Source: Pseudomonadota bacterium (GTDB taxonomy: Bacteria; Pseudomonadota; Gammaproteobacteria; Xanthomonadales; Xanthomonadaceae). From it: 64,000 nt of DNA. Location: NCBI GenBank assembly GCA_018242365.1, contig JAFECB010000017.1, positions 248,001 to 312,000 on the forward strand, given 5' to 3'. The notes beneath the pieces were generated by a model. That model saw only the letters and a list, made by a program, of their open reading frames with translations, was not told where the DNA came from and made no database searches. A program made the position numbers and the translations under genes. This document shows, piece after piece, positions 36,533-44,957 of this stretch. Each line of letters opens with the position of its first letter. Position 1 is the first letter of the stretch.

Positions 36533-38635
36533 ATGGCCATCTCCAAGGACACCGCACTTCGACTGGTTCTGGTGACCGACCTCGTCAACGAGGCCGAAGC
36601 CACGGTCAGTCGATTGCGCAACGCGGGGATCGCGGTGCGGCCGACCCGACCGGAATCATTGGACGAACTGGCGCAGGCCCTGGCCCAGCAGCAGCCGGTG
36701 GACATGGTGCTGGCCGATTACGCTTCCACCCAGATGCCGTTCGAGCAGGTCGCGACCATGGTCATGGGCTGCGGCAAGGATGTGCCCTTGCTGGCGGTGC
36801 TCGACGGCATCACCGATGACATTCTCGAGAACGTGCAGGCAATGGGCGCACAGGCAGTGGCGCTGCGCGAGCGGCCGCAACAGTTCCTGAAGAACGTGCA
36901 GACCGAATGGCAGGACCTCGATGCCCGCCGCTCGCAGCGCAAGCTGGAAGCACAGATGCGCGAAACCCAGCGCCGCTGCGACATGCTGATCGACTCCTCG
37001 CGCGAACCCATCGCCTACATCCACCAGGGCATGCACATCCGCGCCAACCAGGCCTATCTGGAGATGTTCGGCTTCGAGTCCTTCGACGATATCGAAGGCA
37101 TGTCCCTGCTCGACCTGGTCGCACCCGGAAACGTGGACGCATTTCGCGCGCTGCTCAAGGATCTCGCCAAGGGCGAGCCGCCGCCGCCGCGTTACGAACT
37201 CACCGCGGTGGACAGCGAGGGCGGCGAATTCCCGGCGGTCATGGAGTTCTCCGCTGCCGAATATCAAGGCGAATCCTGCCAGCAGATCATCTTCCGCCAC
37301 CAGGCGGTCGAGGTCGATCCGGAACTCGAGCGCGAGCTTGCCGAACTGCGCGAACGCGACCAGGCCACCGGCCTGCTCAACCGCCAGACCTTCCTCAAGC
37401 AGCTGGAAGATTCGGTAGTCGATGCCGGCAGCAATCAGGGCCAGTACGGCTTCCTGCTGTTTGAGCCGGACAATTACCAACGCACCCTGCAAGGCATCGG
37501 GCTGGACAGCGTTGACCAATTGCTCAAGGCGATGGCTGATTGCCTGCGCGCGACACTTGCCAACGAAATCGCCGATGGCAGCGCAAAAGCAGCGCGTTTT
37601 GCCGACCACAGCTTCGCGGTACTGGCGCGCGGCGATCACGCGATGACCAAGGCACTGGCCGAGCGCATCCGGGCCGCATACTCGGCGCGGGTATTCGAAG
37701 TCGGCGGCGGTTCCAGCACCTTCACCATCAGTATCGGCGGTGCGCAGATCGGCGAAAAGACCGCCAATGTCAGCCAAGTGCTCGACCGCTCCAGCCAAGG
37801 CATGCAGTCCTCGGCCAGCGTCGGCGGCAACCGCATCGACATCTTCGATCCGGGCGCCGTGGATCGCGCCGAGGCGGAGCGCATCCAGGCATGGGTCGAG
37901 CGCCTGCGCGACGCCCTCGCCAACGATCATTTCCTGTTCCATTACCAGCCGGTGATCCCCTTGCTGGGCGCACCGGGCGGGATCTACGAGACATTCCTGC
38001 AGCTGGACACGGGTGATGGCGAGCGGGTCACCGACCTCAGCTTCCTGCAGATCGCCGCGGATCACGGCCTGCTCGGTGAAATCGACCGCTGGAAGATCAG
38101 CCGGGCGATCGAGATCGCCGCCAAGCGCGCCAATGGTCCCAAACCGGTGCGCCTGATGGTCAAACTCAACCAGGCCTCGCTGGTCGACGAAGGCCTGCCG
38201 GGCTTCATCAAGGAACAGTTGTCCGCGCACGGCGTGTCCGGCAACTGCCTGCTGCTGCAGGTCCCCGAATCCAAGGCTTTCATCAATCTGGTCGCGGTAC
38301 AGGCACTGGCCACCGAAGTCGGCAAGCTCGGCTGCCAGATGGTGCTGGAACAATTCGGCGCCGGCATCGATTCGCTCCAGTTGCTGTCGCATTTCAAGCC
38401 CGGCTTCATCAAGCTCGATCCGAGCTTCATGGAAGACTTGTCGAAGAGCATCCCGAACCAGCAGAAGGTTCAGGAGCTGACGCACAAGGCGCGTGAACTG
38501 GGCATCCTCGGTATCGCCGCAGGCGTGCAGGATGCAAACAGCATGAGCTCGCTGTTCACCAGCGGGATCGACTATGTCGAGGGCGACTTCCTCGCCCAGT
38601 CGGGCCCGGACATGAATTACGAATTCGAAAGCTGA
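36533..38635 (+). CDS. fimX: FimX-like degenerate GGDEF-EAL protein
   Basis: A 700-residue signalling protein with REC-like (~5-125), PAS (~150-265), GGDEF (~280-440) and EAL (~450-695) domains, the order of FimX that binds c-di-GMP and controls type IV pili and twitching. Catalytic sites are lost: GGDEF is FADHSF, EAL is ETF (IYETFLQL), the DDFGTG block is EQFGAG, and the late Glu/Gln are changed (AAGVQD, YVEGDF). The REC part has no clear phospho-acceptor cluster. It should be a c-di-GMP receptor without enzyme activity. PilZ and PilB partners are not in the window. Confidence 0.88.
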   Translation: MAISKDTALRLVLVTDLVNEAEATVSRLRNAGIAVRPTRPESLDELAQALAQQQPVDMVLADYASTQMPFEQVATMVMGCGKDVPLLAVLDGITDDILENVQAMGAQAVALRERPQQFLKNVQTEWQDLDARRSQRKLEAQMRETQRRCDMLIDSSREPIAYIHQGMHIRANQAYLEMFGFESFDDIEGMSLLDLVAPGNVDAFRALLKDLAKGEPPPPRYELTAVDSEGGEFPAVMEFSAAEYQGESCQQIIFRHQAVEVDPELERELAELRERDQATGLLNRQTFLKQLEDSVVDAGSNQGQYGFLLFEPDNYQRTLQGIGLDSVDQLLKAMADCLRATLANEIADGSAKAARFADHSFAVLARGDHAMTKALAERIRAAYSARVFEVGGGSSTFTISIGGAQIGEKTANVSQVLDRSSQGMQSSASVGGNRIDIFDPGAVDRAEAERIQAWVERLRDALANDHFLFHYQPVIPLLGAPGGIYETFLQLDTGDGERVTDLSFLQIAADHGLLGEIDRWKISRAIEIAAKRANGPKPVRLMVKLNQASLVDEGLPGFIKEQLSAHGVSGNCLLLQVPESKAFINLVAVQALATEVGKLGCQMVLEQFGAGIDSLQLLSHFKPGFIKLDPSFMEDLSKSIPNQQKVQELTHKARELGILGIAAGVQDANSMSSLFTSGIDYVEGDFLAQSGPDMNYEFES

Positions 38636-38660
38636 GCACGGTACCGGCAACGGCCAGCCC

Positions 38661-39566
38661 ATGCCTGCTCCGGCCTTAGTCCGCGGCCGCTTCGCACCCT
38701 CGCCCACCGGCCCGCTGCATGCCGGCTCGCTGCTGGCGGCGCTGGGCAGTTGGTTGCTGGCACGCCAGGCCGGTGGCCAGTGGCTGCTGCGGATCGAGGA
38801 CATCGACCCACCGCGCGAGCAGGCCGGTGCCGCCGAGGATCAATTGCGCACGCTGGCGTGCTTCGGGCTGGCTCACGATGGCCCCATCAGCTACCAAAGC
38901 CAACGCAGCGCGCTTTATCAGGAGGCGCTGGATCGGCTGCTGGCAACTGGTGCCGCTTTCGAATGCCATTGCAGCCGCACTGACCTGCTCGCAAGCGGAG
39001 GCATTCATCGACATTGCGTGAAGATTGCCCATCGCGCGAATCCCGCGATCCGGCTACGGGTGCCGGATGGCTGCCTGATTACCTTCGATGACGCGATCTG
39101 CGGCCATATCGAGCAGCGTGTCGATACCGAAGTCGGCGATTTCGTGCTGCGCCGTGCCGACGGGTTGTGGGCCTACCAACTGGCGGTGGTCGTGGACGAT
39201 GCCGCGCAAGGCATCACCGAGATCGTGCGTGGTGCCGACCTGCTCGATTCCACGCCGCGCCAGATCCTGCTGCAACAACTATTGGGCCTGCCGACGCCAC
39301 GCCATGCCCACCTGCCCCTGCTGCTGGACGCGGATGGACGCAAGCTGTCGAAATCCTCGTCGGCGCTGCCGGTCGATGCCCGCACGCCATTGACCACCTT
39401 TGCGCGCTTGTGGGCCTGCCTCGGCCAACAGCCGCTTTACGCCATCACCAGCGTCGAGGAATTCCTGCAGGCAGCCGTCCGGTCATTCGCGCTGGAGCGT
39501 GTTCCGGCATCCGTCCTGCCGGTTCACGCCGCAGCGCACAACGCGGATTCAGCGAGCCGCGCCTAG
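38661..39566 (+). CDS. gluQ: Glutamyl-Q tRNA(Asp) synthetase
   Basis: Attaches glutamate to the queuosine of tRNA-Asp. It looks like the catalytic half of GluRS without an anticodon domain: RFAPSPTGPLHAGSLLAAL (HIGH region), LRIEDIDPPRE, the zinc cysteines in ECHCSRTDL plus a later Cys, and KLSKSSSALP (KMSKS). The protein has 301 residues, normal for the family. It is often found near dksA in enterobacteria but here lies after fimX. It ends 39 bases before phaB. Confidence 0.93.
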   Translation: MPAPALVRGRFAPSPTGPLHAGSLLAALGSWLLARQAGGQWLLRIEDIDPPREQAGAAEDQLRTLACFGLAHDGPISYQSQRSALYQEALDRLLATGAAFECHCSRTDLLASGGIHRHCVKIAHRANPAIRLRVPDGCLITFDDAICGHIEQRVDTEVGDFVLRRADGLWAYQLAVVVDDAAQGITEIVRGADLLDSTPRQILLQQLLGLPTPRHAHLPLLLDADGRKLSKSSSALPVDARTPLTTFARLWACLGQQPLYAITSVEEFLQAAVRSFALERVPASVLPVHAAAHNADSASRA

Positions 39567-39605
39567 ACTTGCGGGGAATTTCCACATCCGCACAAGGAGC
39601 AGGAC

Positions 39606-40346
39606 ATGACATCTCGCGTTGCATTGGTCACCGGCGGCACCGGCGGTATCGGTACGGCCATCGTCAAGGCACTGGCCAGCAAGGGCCACCGCGTCGCCAC
39701 CAACTACCGCAACGAGGCCAAGGCGCTGGCGTGGCAGGAGAAGATGCGCGCCGAAGGCTTCGACGTGGCGATCGTCAAGGGCGATGTCACCTCGCCGCAG
39801 GAAGCCGAAGCGATGGTGCGCGAAGTCGAGGCCAAGCTCGGCCCGATCGACATCCTGGTCAACAACGCCGGCATCACCCGTGACGGCACCTTCCACAGGA
39901 TGAAGGCCGATCAATGGTCGGACGTGATCAATACCAACCTCAACTCCTGCTTCAACGTCACCCGCCCGGTGATCGAGGGCATGCGCGAACGCAAATGGGG
40001 TCGCATCATCCAGATCAGCTCGATCAACGGCTTGAAGGGCCAGTACGGCCAGGCCAACTACGCTGCGGCCAAGGCCGGCATGCACGGCTTCACCATTTCG
40101 CTGGCCCGCGAGAACGCCCGCAACGGCGTGACCGTCAACACCATCTCCCCCGGCTACATCGCCACCGACATGGTGATGGCGGTGCCGGAAGAAGTGCGCG
40201 CCAAGATCGTCGCCGACATCCCCACCGGCCGGCTCGGCACGCCGGAGGAAATCGCCTACGGCGTCAGCTTCCTCGCCGATGAGCAGGCCGGCTGGATCAC
40301 TGGCTCCAACCTCGACATCAATGGCGGCCACCACATGGGCTGGTAA
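39606..40346 (+). CDS. phaB: Acetoacetyl-CoA reductase (PHB synthesis)
   Basis: An NADPH-dependent short-chain dehydrogenase that makes (R)-3-hydroxybutyryl-CoA for polyhydroxybutyrate. Visible are VTGGTGGIG at the cofactor site, NNAG, the catalytic SS...Y..AK (QISSINGLKGQYGQANYAAAK) and the C-terminal NINGGHHM-like end (LDINGGHHMGW). This matches PhbB/PhaB rather than FabG, which usually ends differently. A strong ribosome binding site (AAGGAG, 6 bases upstream) is present. phaA and phaC are not in the window, while phaR is 19 kb away. The four-hairpin element starts directly after the stop. Confidence 0.9.
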   Translation: MTSRVALVTGGTGGIGTAIVKALASKGHRVATNYRNEAKALAWQEKMRAEGFDVAIVKGDVTSPQEAEAMVREVEAKLGPIDILVNNAGITRDGTFHRMKADQWSDVINTNLNSCFNVTRPVIEGMRERKWGRIIQISSINGLKGQYGQANYAAAKAGMHGFTISLARENARNGVTVNTISPGYIATDMVMAVPEEVRAKIVADIPTGRLGTPEEIAYGVSFLADEQAGWITGSNLDINGGHHMGW

Positions 40347-40500
40347 GGCAACGCTGAAAAATTCAGCGTTGCCTGCCGGCCAAGGATGGCCGGCCACGGA
40401 GCATTCACGCAAGTGAATGATCCGTGTGAGCCGAGTCCGGACATGTGCCGGACTCGGCGGTGCTGAAAAAGTCCAGGACGGACTTTTTCAGCATTGCCCC
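40347..40500 (+). repeat. Multi-hairpin intergenic element, copy 1
   Basis: Directly after the phaB stop come four hairpins: H1 40347-40373 (GGCAACGCTGA stem), H2 40375-40394 (GCCGGCC stem, loop AAGGAT), H3 40395-40426 (CACGGA and CATTCAC stems, GCAA loop) and H4 40431-40457 (CCGAGTCCGG stem, loop ACATGTG). A fifth, terminator-like hairpin follows at 40462-40492 (GCTGAAAAAGTCC). A second copy at 58918-59048 has the same H1-H4 with compensatory changes. It is either a structured RNA/DNA element or a palindromic mobile repeat. H1 or H5 may also end phaB transcription. Confidence 0.8.
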
Positions 40501-40581
40501 AAGCACTCGCAGCATTGACGCCCGCCATGGCCGCGGTATCGTTAGGGCGGTACTGCGGTCTTTCGACAACTTGGAGCCCCG

Positions 40582-41037
40582 ATGAGCACGCCCTCGCCCG
40601 ACCAGAACACAACCGCAGCACGCCCGTCCAGTGCAAAACGCTACCTGTTCGTGACGCTGCTTGGCCTCGTGATCGGCGGCGTCGCCGCGGTAATGGGCAT
40701 GCGCGCCCTGCAGGAACGCCAGGATCCGTTCCCGGATGCGCTGATGCACGTGCAGGGCTGGCATATGGGCCAGCTCGATGACGCCGTCAAGGCCAACAAA
40801 TGCAGTCCGACCGACGCCCTGCCGCATCTGCAGGCGCTGCGGATGACCGCCGGAGATATCGAAAACGCCTTCCCCGACCTGCGCGATGACCAGCGCTTCA
40901 GCAGCGCCGCCGCCGCCCTGCGCGCTGCCACCGACAAGGCCATCGCCGCGCCCCCGCTGAGCTGCGCGGCCTTGACGGCGGCCATCAAGTCCGTGGGTGA
41001 AACCTGCAGCGGCTGCCATCGGGATTACAAGAATTAA
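40582..41037 (+). CDS. Membrane-anchored c-type cytochrome (cytochrome c'/c556-like)
   Basis: A 151-residue protein. A transmembrane or signal segment (YLFVTLLGLVIGGVAAVMG) is followed by a helical periplasmic domain with a single haem motif near the C-terminus (CSGCHRDYKN). A CxxCH at the end of a four-helix bundle is the pattern of cytochrome c'/c556. Without a clear signal peptidase site it may stay membrane-anchored. The redox partner is unknown. The next genes (DUF456 and mscS) are close on the same strand. Confidence 0.8.
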   Translation: MSTPSPDQNTTAARPSSAKRYLFVTLLGLVIGGVAAVMGMRALQERQDPFPDALMHVQGWHMGQLDDAVKANKCSPTDALPHLQALRMTAGDIENAFPDLRDDQRFSSAAAALRAATDKAIAAPPLSCAALTAAIKSVGETCSGCHRDYKN

Positions 41038-41079
41038 CGACTTCGCCATCCTTTCCAGTCGCTGACGCGGGTTGACTGC

Positions 41080-41580
41080 GTGGATTGGCATGTCCTGCTG
41101 TACGCGCTGGCAGCCCTGCTCGCCATTGTTGGCTTGATTGGCATCGCCTTGCCGGCCCTGCCCGGCGTGCCGTTGCTGTTTGCTGGGATGCTGCTGGCCG
41201 CATGGACCGACGGTTTTCAGCATGTCGGCGCGTTTCCGCTTGCGGTGCTGGGGGTTTTGACACTGCTGTCGATGGGGCTGGACCTGTGGGCGACGGCGCA
41301 CGGTGCCGGTCGCGTCGGCGCAAGCCGACTGGCGATGCTGGGGGCGGCAATCGGGACCTTGGTCGGCTTGTTCTTCGCCATCCCGGGTCTGCTGTTCGGT
41401 CCGTTCATCGGCGCGTTGGCCGGTGAACTGCTCCATCTGCGCAGCCTGCGCGCAAGCTCGCTCGGCCAGGCCACCAAGGTGGGCCTTGGCACCTGGCTCG
41501 GTATCCTGCTGGGCGTTGCGCTCAAGTTTGCGCTGGCATTTGCGATGCTCGGCCTGTTCGTCCTCGCCTGGTGGCTTTGA
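41080..41580 (+). CDS. DUF456 family membrane protein
   Basis: A 166-residue protein with about four to five hydrophobic helices and the DUF456 pattern: VGLIGIALPALPGVPLLFAG at the N-terminus, FGPFIGALAGEL in the middle, and a glycine-rich final helix. It uses a GTG start. The function of the family is unknown. It ends 3 bases before mscS, so the two are probably one transcript. Confidence 0.85.
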   Translation: MDWHVLLYALAALLAIVGLIGIALPALPGVPLLFAGMLLAAWTDGFQHVGAFPLAVLGVLTLLSMGLDLWATAHGAGRVGASRLAMLGAAIGTLVGLFFAIPGLLFGPFIGALAGELLHLRSLRASSLGQATKVGLGTWLGILLGVALKFALAFAMLGLFVLAWWL

Positions 41581-41583
41581 CCG

Positions 41584-42597
41584 ATGATTGCACCCACCCA
41601 CGCCGCCGCGCCGTTTTCCGAGCGCTTCCTCGATGCGCTGACGCAGGTGCAGGAAAAATTGCTGCTGCTGCTGGCCAAGGCTCCGTTGTTGCTGATCGCG
41701 ATCCTGATCGTGCTGGTCGCGATCTGGTTCGGCGGCGTGCTCAGTCGACGCATGCGCGTGCTGCGTCGGATCAGCCAGCGCAATCCCTATCTGGAAGGCC
41801 TGATCCGCACCACGGTGAAGGTGGTGATCGGCCTCGCCGGCGTGCTGGTGGCACTGGATCTGCTGGGCGCGTCCTCGCTGGTCGGCGCGGTGCTCGGTTC
41901 GGCGGGCGTGATCGGCCTGGTTCTCGGTTTCGCGTTCAAGGACATCGCCGAAAACTATGTCGCCGGCGTCCTGCTCAGCCTGCGCCAGCCGTTCGCACCG
42001 GGCGACAGCGTACGCATCGATACCTATGAAGGCTCGGTGATCTCGCTCAATTCGCGCACCACCATCCTGATGACCTCGGAGGGCAACCACCTCCAGCTTC
42101 CCAACAGCTTCGTATTCAAGTCGATTCTGCTCAATTTCTCGCACAACCCGAAGCGTCGTTTCGAATTCACCCTCATGGTCGGCCACGAAGTCTCGCTGCA
42201 TACGGCGCTCGACATCGGCATCGCCGCGATCATCGACACCGAGGGTGTGATCGCCGATCCCGCACCGAACGGCCTGGTGGCCAGTCTCGACAACGACGGT
42301 GCCAGCCTGCGCTTCACCGGCTGGATCGACCAGACCCGCAACGATCTCTCGCGCACCCGCAGCGAAGCCATGCGCCGCGTGCGACGTGCGCTGCGCAAGA
42401 CCGGCATCGTGCCCCCCGAATCACGCAGTCGGGTGATGCTGGTGCGTACCGAAACCCTGGCCGAACTGCCGGGGGACTATAGCCGCTCGCGCGATACCTC
42501 GGTCGATCATGCCCTCGATGACCAGATCGACCGTGCACGGCTCAAGGAAGACGGCGGCAACCTGCTGGAGGCCACGCCACCCGATCCGAAAGGGTGA
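41584..42597 (+). CDS. MscS-family mechanosensitive channel
   Basis: A 337-residue inner-membrane channel. Two to three N-terminal helices (LLIAILIVLVAIWFGGVLS and the next) lead to the pore helix (GSAGVIGLVLGFAFKDIAENYVAG), then the beta domain (LRQPFAPGDSVRI) and a C-terminal alpha/beta domain. It would release solutes on hypo-osmotic shock. Compared with E. coli MscS it has a longer polar C-terminus. It is tightly linked to the DUF456 gene upstream. Confidence 0.9.
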   Translation: MIAPTHAAAPFSERFLDALTQVQEKLLLLLAKAPLLLIAILIVLVAIWFGGVLSRRMRVLRRISQRNPYLEGLIRTTVKVVIGLAGVLVALDLLGASSLVGAVLGSAGVIGLVLGFAFKDIAENYVAGVLLSLRQPFAPGDSVRIDTYEGSVISLNSRTTILMTSEGNHLQLPNSFVFKSILLNFSHNPKRRFEFTLMVGHEVSLHTALDIGIAAIIDTEGVIADPAPNGLVASLDNDGASLRFTGWIDQTRNDLSRTRSEAMRRVRRALRKTGIVPPESRSRVMLVRTETLAELPGDYSRSRDTSVDHALDDQIDRARLKEDGGNLLEATPPDPKG

Positions 42598-42692
42598 CGG
42601 CCTCGACAGTCTCGACCACCGGCACCCGCCCCCCTTTTCAGCAGCGCCCAAGTAGCGCAGGATGGCATCGGGTCAATCCGGGAATGGGGATC

Positions 42693-43193
42693 ATGGGCGA
42701 ACACGGCAATACTTCCGACGCACACAGCGGCCTTCGGGGCGTCTTCAGCGACATCAAGCTGCTGCTGAGCGACATGCTTGGCCTCGGCAAGCCCGACGCC
42801 GAACGGCAGATGATGATCGAAGTGTTCTTCGGCATGATGGGTTATGTCGCCAAGACCGACCGGCTTGTGAGCAGCCACGAATCGAACGTCGCCAATGCCG
42901 CGATGGACGAAATCGACCTGTCGCTGGCCGAGCGCGAAATCGCATCGACCGCCTTCGACCGCGGCATGAGCCGGAACATCAATCCGGATGCAGAATTGCT
43001 GCGTTTCACCGATGCCAACAAGCCGGGATCGGAGCAGATCGATCGCCTGTTCGACATCCTGGTCCGGCTGGCCGCCTCGGATGGCCGCCTTGACACACGC
43101 GAATACGACGCACTGAAAGGCATCGCCAAGAGCCTCGGCCTGCCGACCACAGCCGTGGACAACAAGCTGGCGCTGTACACGATCAAGCGCTGA
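42693..43193 (+). CDS. TerB-like (DjlA N-terminal type) protein
   Basis: A 166-residue acidic cytoplasmic protein. The helical TerB/DjlA-N pattern is visible: MMIEVFFGMMGYVAKTDRLVS at the start and LFDILVRLAASDGRLDTREYDAL in the second half, each with the Asp-rich segment of this fold. The J domain of DjlA is absent. The start at MGEHGNTSD has GGGG 3-4 bases upstream; ATG 42684 is an alternative. The role is unknown. Confidence 0.75.
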   Translation: MGEHGNTSDAHSGLRGVFSDIKLLLSDMLGLGKPDAERQMMIEVFFGMMGYVAKTDRLVSSHESNVANAAMDEIDLSLAEREIASTAFDRGMSRNINPDAELLRFTDANKPGSEQIDRLFDILVRLAASDGRLDTREYDALKGIAKSLGLPTTAVDNKLALYTIKR

Positions 43194-43500
43194 AGTTGTC
43201 GGGCTGCGGAAAACGCAGTGCATCGCCGATCAAAACCACGCCCGCTTGCAGCGGTATGCAGTGCCGCTTTGCCGTGCCCCATCAGATGGACAACCGGCCA
43301 CCCGTGCACGCTGGAGCCACGCAATCAAGCGGCAATGGCTGATCATCCAGAGCGCATCCAGGTGGCATCGACATGGCGTAGCATGGCCCTGCCAAAGTCG
43401 ATCCGGGCCCCACGCACTCACGTTTTGCAGGCTCGGACAGGCAGCGTGCTGCACTGCGGCGTAAAATCCCCCACGCTCCCGACCAACGACCCCTACCCGC
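43194..43500. other. Gap before fpr
   Basis: About 300 bases without a supported gene. A TAAAAT sequence at 43462-43467 could be the -10 box of the fpr promoter, but no good -35 box stands at the right distance. No repeats or terminators were recognised. Confidence 0.4.
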
Positions 43501-44295
43501 ATGGCCCCGCCCTTCGGCACCGAAACGGTGCTCGACGTCCGCCACTGGACCGATTCCTACTTCAGCTTCACCCTCACCCGCGACGACGGCTTCCGTTTCG
43601 ACAACGGCCAGTTCGTCATGATCGGGCTGGAGGTGGACGGCAAGCCGCTGCTGCGCGCGTACTCGATCGCCAGCCCGAATTGGGACGAGCAGCTGGAGTT
43701 CTTCAGCATCAAGGTGCAGAACGGGCCGTTGACCTCGCGCCTGCAGCACATCCAACCCGGCGATGCGGTGCTGGTCGGGCGCAAACCCACCGGCACGCTG
43801 CTGATTTCCGACCTGCATCCGGGCCGCAACCTGTACCTGCTGGGTACCGGCACCGGGCTGGCGCCGTGGCTGTCGATCCTGCAGGACCCAGCCACCTACG
43901 AGCGCTTCGAGCAGGTGGTGCTTTGCCACGGCGTGCGCGAGGCCAGGGATCTGGCCTACCGCGACTACATCGAGCGCGAACTGCCACGCCACGAGCTGCT
44001 GGGCGACTTGATCCGCGATCGCCTGCATTACTACCCATGCGTCTCGCGCGAAGCCTTCGAGCATCTCGGCCGGGACCACCACGGCCGCATCACCGAGCAC
44101 CTGGAACAGGACCGGATTGCCCAAGCACTCGGGCTGGAGCCCTTGGACGCCCGCCGCGACCGCGCCATGGTCTGCGGCAGCCCGCAGATGCTGGCGGATT
44201 TCCGCCGCATCCTCGACACCCGCGGCTTCAGCGCCTCGGCAAAGATCGGTGTTGCCGGCGAGTACGTGTTCGAGCGGGCGTTCGTCGAGAAATGA
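43501..44295 (+). CDS. fpr: Ferredoxin/flavodoxin-NADP(+) reductase
   Basis: An FAD enzyme that exchanges electrons between NADPH and ferredoxin or flavodoxin. FAD-binding residues are in RAYSIASPNWDE, the NADP site in LYLLGTGTGLAPWLSIL, and MVCGSPQML near the C-terminus. It ends in YVFERAFVEK, as in bacterial subclass Fpr. The protein has 264 residues. It shares ATGA with the next gene. Confidence 0.93.
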   Translation: MAPPFGTETVLDVRHWTDSYFSFTLTRDDGFRFDNGQFVMIGLEVDGKPLLRAYSIASPNWDEQLEFFSIKVQNGPLTSRLQHIQPGDAVLVGRKPTGTLLISDLHPGRNLYLLGTGTGLAPWLSILQDPATYERFEQVVLCHGVREARDLAYRDYIERELPRHELLGDLIRDRLHYYPCVSREAFEHLGRDHHGRITEHLEQDRIAQALGLEPLDARRDRAMVCGSPQMLADFRRILDTRGFSASAKIGVAGEYVFERAFVEK

Positions 44296-44921
44296 ATACC
44301 ATGCCGCGCACCCTGTACTTCGTTCGCCACGGGCAAAGCCTGTCCAATGCCGGCGGCCTGACCATGGAGGACGCCGAGGTTCCGCTGACCGAAACCGGGC
44401 TCACGCAGGCCAACGCGCTGGCTGAACGGCTGCCGGTCACGCCGTCGGCGGTATTCGCATCCCCTTACCTGCGCACCCGCGACACCGCGATGCCTTATGC
44501 GCGACAGGTCGGCATCGACATCTTGCTGGATCATGCATTGCACGAGTTCCGCAATATCGATGCCGACCTGCTGCAAGGCATGACCGGCATCGAACGCCGA
44601 CCCATCGCACTGGCATTCTGGGAAGGCTCGGACCCGCATCGACGCATGGGACCGCGCGCTGAAACCTTTGCGGAATTCGACGCCCGCGTCCAGACATTCA
44701 TCGCTGGCACCCTGCCGCGCCTGAGCGACCGCAGCGTGCTGTTCGGACATGGACGGTGGATTGGCCTGCTCATCTGGAAACTAAGCGGCGGCGATACCCA
44801 TGGTGCGGTGGGCATGCGCGCCTTCTGGAATTACGCCTGCACGCTGCCGATGCCCAATACCGCCGTCTATCGCTTCACGGAATCGCATCAGGGCGGCGGT
44901 TGGAACATCGCCGGTCCATAG
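44292..44921 (+). CDS. Histidine phosphatase family protein
   Basis: A 209-residue phosphoglycerate-mutase-like phosphatase. The catalytic RHG motif is in YFVRHGQSLSNAGG, with a second arginine in ASPYLRTRDTA and the late histidine in LFGHGRWIG. The substrate is unknown; it could act on small phosphorylated metabolites or proteins. The start overlaps the fpr stop (ATGA), so it is co-expressed with fpr. Confidence 0.87.
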   Translation: MNTMPRTLYFVRHGQSLSNAGGLTMEDAEVPLTETGLTQANALAERLPVTPSAVFASPYLRTRDTAMPYARQVGIDILLDHALHEFRNIDADLLQGMTGIERRPIALAFWEGSDPHRRMGPRAETFAEFDARVQTFIAGTLPRLSDRSVLFGHGRWIGLLIWKLSGGDTHGAVGMRAFWNYACTLPMPNTAVYRFTESHQGGGWNIAGP

Positions 44922-44957
44922 GCATGACGGTCTGTCTGCCGCAGGCGTTACACCCGC

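Noticed and set aside
36656-38803. 715-codon minus-strand open frame opposite fimX
   Set aside because: Fully antisense to a gene with clear REC-PAS-GGDEF-EAL homology. Its length comes from the codon bias of the sense strand.
40405-42201. 598-codon minus-strand open frame across the cytochrome, DUF456 and mscS genes
   Set aside because: It spans three genes that have clear family motifs on the plus strand. The product is His/Gln/Arg-rich shadow sequence.
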